From: Lonicera japonica
Taxonomy: Eukaryota; Streptophyta; Magnoliopsida; Dipsacales; Caprifoliaceae
NCBI GenBank assembly: GCA_021464415.1
Contig: CM038471.1
Location: forward strand, 30,973,234-31,037,233
DNA length: 64,000 bases
Direction of reading: 5' to 3'
Both the position numbers and the translations under genes were made by a program. Shown piece by piece: positions 61,081 through 64,000 of this stretch (positions within the stretch are counted from its first letter, which is position 1; each line of letters begins with the position of its first letter). The notes beneath the pieces were generated by a model that made no database searches, was not told the origin of the DNA, and saw only the letters and a program-made list of their open reading frames with translations.

Positions 61081-61536
61081 CATTGAACAATTCTACAGCT
61101 TCCTCTGCAAACCCATTTTAGGCATAACCAGATAACTTCACATTCCACTGAGTCAACATTTTTCTTAGGCATTCGAACAAAAGTTAAAACACCACCTTGC
61201 GCTCTCTAAATCTTTAACATTCTAGTACCCAATAACCATCGCATTCCAAGTAAAGATATTCCTCTCCAGGATCATATGAAACAACCCACCAGCTTCAACT
61301 TCATTCCCCCAGTTCCAATACCCAGAAATCATCAAATTCCAATCCACAACCATCCTCTTAGACATTTCATCAAACAATTGACGTGCGTCCTGAACTAGAC
61401 CATATTTAGCATAGCCATCTATGATTAAACTGCGGTGTCCGATCACAACCATGACCCAAGACATGCCCATTTGGCGAAAAGGAAAACATTGGCGTGGAGC
61501 GTGGAGGTGCGGGCAATGGGTGATGGTGAAGGACAT
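61000..61536 (-). pseudogene. PPR gene fragment
   Basis: 61222-61536 is open and shows PLS-type PPR repeats: LIDGYAKYGLVQDARQLFDE, WNLMISGYWNWGNEVEAGGL and NIFTWNAMVIGY. After stops the pattern continues toward 61000 (NVKLSGYA, NGFAEEAVELFNDMMNASIQ, PDDTSWAAISSCSTHGDLCL). Intact members have many repeats and an organelle-targeting N-terminus; only a few repeats remain. Opposite in direction to the TNL relics. Confidence 0.85.
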
Positions 61537-61539
61537 TGT

Positions 61540-62700
61540 GGAGCTGTCTTAAATGATTTGAATTGGACAATTTCAATGCTAATTGGCATTTTTCAATAAT
61601 TAATGTTCACTCGGTACCTTTTTGTATTAGATAACTAGTTTCAAATGCAAAATTATTATTACCTTATCTTAGTTGAGTTGTGGGGAAAGATCTTTTTATT
61701 TATTTTTGAATCTCGTCATGTTCCAACTTAAATGAAACCCGCAGTTTAAGCTTAAACTATTAATTTGTGTCATTTTAAGTTTTAACACTTCCATCACATC
61801 GAGTCAGACTAATAGAGAAAAGGGTTAAGTGGGGTAATTAGTAAAAATAACTCTTAAAGTTTGATTCGAATTTTTCTTTTGTCCTTAAAGTTTAATTTTT
61901 AGTTGAAACGTTTTTAAAGATTTTAATTTTCTCTCACACGTTTAAAACTGAATGCGCCGTTAAAAAGAAGGATGAAGTGCGTGTGTAATTGTCATGAGCC
62001 ACTCTTTTAAGGGGCATTTTTTTATGCTTCAAGCAAAATTAAAATTTTTAAGGATGTTTCAACTGAAATTAGAAATATTAAAAATGCTTCAACCGAAATT
62101 GGAAACATTACATATACTTCAACCGAAAATTAAACTTTAGGGACGAGTAAGGAATTTGGGTCAAACTTTATGAGTCATTTTTGCTAATTATCCGGTAAAG
62201 TGACACAAAAATAAAGAAATTTCATTTTCCTTAATTTGGGTAAACAATGGTGCCAAAAATGCTTCAAATTGCCCCTTACACTAGTTGCAAATGTATATTG
62301 TTTCCTTATTTTTCAATTTTAGTGAATATGTGTTTTTTTTTTCGATTTTAGTAATTTTTGAATTATATTTTTTTGGTATATTTCCAGTAAAATTGCTTCT
62401 TTTTTTTTTAAGTATTAACTCTATTAATCATTCATTCATTTTGCTCAAATAATAAACAAAAAACAGTGAATCATTCCTATGACATAATTTTCCATAGGGG
62501 TGTTGTAAATAACCCAAAAATCAAACAACCGAACTGCACTGATCAAAACCAACTAGTTAAAAACCATACCAAAAAAATTTAAAATCAAAACAAATAAACT
62601 AAACCAAAACCAAATATGTTTGGTTAAGGTTTGGGGTGTGACAGTGCAAAACCAAACTGAACCAAACCAAATCTTCTATATGGACTCAAAAATAATATTA
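61540..62700. other. Intergenic DNA
   Basis: No gene. 62495-62690 begins TAGGGGTGTTGTAAATAACC and has AACCAAACTGAACC-type repeats, as in hAT-derived MITEs; the right end is not clear. Confidence 0.45.
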
Positions 62701-62799
62701 TTTCATTATCTAATACTTTATAGAATCCTAAAATTTGCAAGCTCTTGTCAGAACCCGGCTCTTGTTGAGATATCATGGATATTGTAGCTATATTATAAA

Positions 62800-62976
62800 T
62801 ATAAAAGATAATATTTTTTCTGTCCAAAATAAGTATGAGCAAGCATAGAGTTGTTATTAAGCATGATATTCATAGAGATGTGAGTGATGATATTGTTAAG
62901 CATGATATTCATTGTGGTTACTTCTCCTAACAACTTAAGCTTTTGGGAGAGATGGTTCATAACATGGTATGAGAGC
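62800..62976 (+). mobile_element. Copia-type LTR end and primer-binding site remnant
   Basis: AACTTAAGCTTTTGGGAGAG then AACATGGTATGAGAGC resembles the 3' end of plant copia LTRs followed by the tRNA-Met site TGGTATCAGAGC (one mismatch, 62965-62976). The LTR start is not defined and no copia genes follow. Confidence 0.6.
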
Positions 62977-63164
62977 TTGATTTTCTGGGAGATCTAAGAT
63001 TCAAGCATTGGCCCTTCCATCCCCTATCTGTTTCAATGGCCTTTCCTTCTTAAGGTGCTGTAATTGTTTGGTTTTAAGCCCACAAAATATTTTGAAGTCT
63101 ACTTATATTTCTTTGCTTGTCACGTGTAGTAGGGGTGTTCGGTAACGATATCTTCTTTCTTATT

Positions 63165-63980
63165 TACACTTTATTTTGGTTAAGGAGGAGTTGAATAAAG
63201 CGTTTTACAAAAAAATTGCATGGGAGTTGAAGAAGATTATTAGAGGTAGAGATTTTCGTCCTGCATCTCATTTATTTTATGCCGATGATCTTCCAATATT
63301 TTGTAATGCTTATATTCCTAATGTGGTTAAAGTGGTTAAGGTTTTAGAGAATTATGGGCTTATGTTTGGGCAAAATACAAACAAGGCCAAGAGCTTTTTT
63401 GAGTTGGGTGCGGGTATATCAGTTGTTAGTTTCCCTTTTTGGTATCTTGGGTTCCCTTATTTAAAGGAAAACCTTCTAAGAAATATGTTATAACGTGTAT
63501 GGATTCCATTAGATCTAAAATGGAAGGTTAGAAGATGAATACTCTGTCTATAATGGGTTAAATTAAGTTGTTTAAGGTCGGGTAATTATTCTAAAAGGAA
63601 AGTGGCAGTTCCTTTTATTGGGGACATGTGTAAACTAGTTGAAGAAAGTGGTTATGGTATAAGAAGTCTTAACGCCCTCAATAAGTCAATGTTGGTTTTA
63701 TTGGTGTAAAAAGTGCTTTCTTCTAATAACGAGATTCTTAATTTCATAAAGATCAACCTTCATTTACTACCGTTGTCTCTTAATGCTCTTATATTTGTTC
63801 ATTTCTAATTAGAGGGTTTAAAGCTGCTCTTCTGATTATTGCATAGCACACTTAATAGTGGATGGGATATGGGGCTTTCATCGATTTTGGGCATGATAAT
63901 TGATTGGGGAGTTCTTTAGTGGACTTTCTTTAAATTCCTAGTCAAAATTCTTGTTAACTTTCGGCTCAAGTTTTTGATTT
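63165..63980 (+). pseudogene. LINE (non-LTR retrotransposon) reverse transcriptase fragment
   Basis: Reads RPASHLFYADDLPIFCNA, with the FYADD catalytic motif of LINE reverse transcriptase, then NKAKSFFELGAG and FPFWYLGFPY, typical of plant L1-like elements. Further on, frame-shifted, is YGIRSLNALNKSML. Stops after 63491. Continues toward the window edge; the N-terminal endonuclease is missing. Confidence 0.85.
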
Positions 63981-64000
63981 TTTAGTGAATAGGCAATGAT

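Noticed and set aside
62495..63140. hAT element between two TAGGGGTG motifs
   Set aside because: The two motifs are in the same orientation, not inverted, and no target duplication is seen.

Overview
This is a stretch of nuclear DNA from a flowering plant, almost certainly a eudicot. It is AT-rich and has many introns. The genes belong to plant families (CBP60, class III peroxidase, PPR, TIR-NBS-LRR), and TIR-type NLRs are essentially absent from grasses. Most of the window is transposons and gene relics. The only gene I can read as fully intact is the second CBP60 copy.

Layout. (1) 1-5478, minus strand: a CBP60 calmodulin-binding transcription factor gene with 8 coding exons, carrying a one-base frameshift in exon 4. 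(2) 7333-19651: a decayed Ty3/gypsy element of Tat/Retand type, with gag-pol on the minus strand, an extra antisense ORF on the plus strand, a minisatellite in its 3' region and a DNA-transposon insertion in gag. (3) 20422-21653: a small non-autonomous LTR element with near-identical LTRs, a 5-bp target duplication and a captured piece of a class III peroxidase gene. (4) 21889-22867: a broken RPA70-like gene. (5) 23594-28930, minus strand: the second CBP60 copy, with all eight exons open (571 residues). The CBP60 block is therefore a 5.3-5.5 kb duplication separated by about 18 kb of mobile DNA.

(6) 29836-32716 and 34001-39615: a second, non-coding duplication. Comparing its two copies shows exact empty sites for two PIF/Harbinger-like MITEs, a Mutator-like element and a solo LTR. 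(7) 40440-42718: a truncated second gypsy element with gag and protease. (8) 42733-48635: intergenic DNA with several MITEs. (9) 48800-56219, plus strand: a cluster of TIR-NBS-LRR pseudogenes. One is split by a MITE just before its P-loop and joined to a CCHC zinc knuckle. Another has lost its nucleotide-binding half and carries a 221-bp internal duplication. (10) 59040-61540: alternating relics of a TNL 3' end (plus) and a PPR gene (minus). (11) 62700-64000: a copia LTR end next to a LINE reverse-transcriptase fragment.

The gene theme is plant immunity (CBP60 and TNL families). No operon-like cooperation is implied; the loci lie together through duplication and transposon growth.
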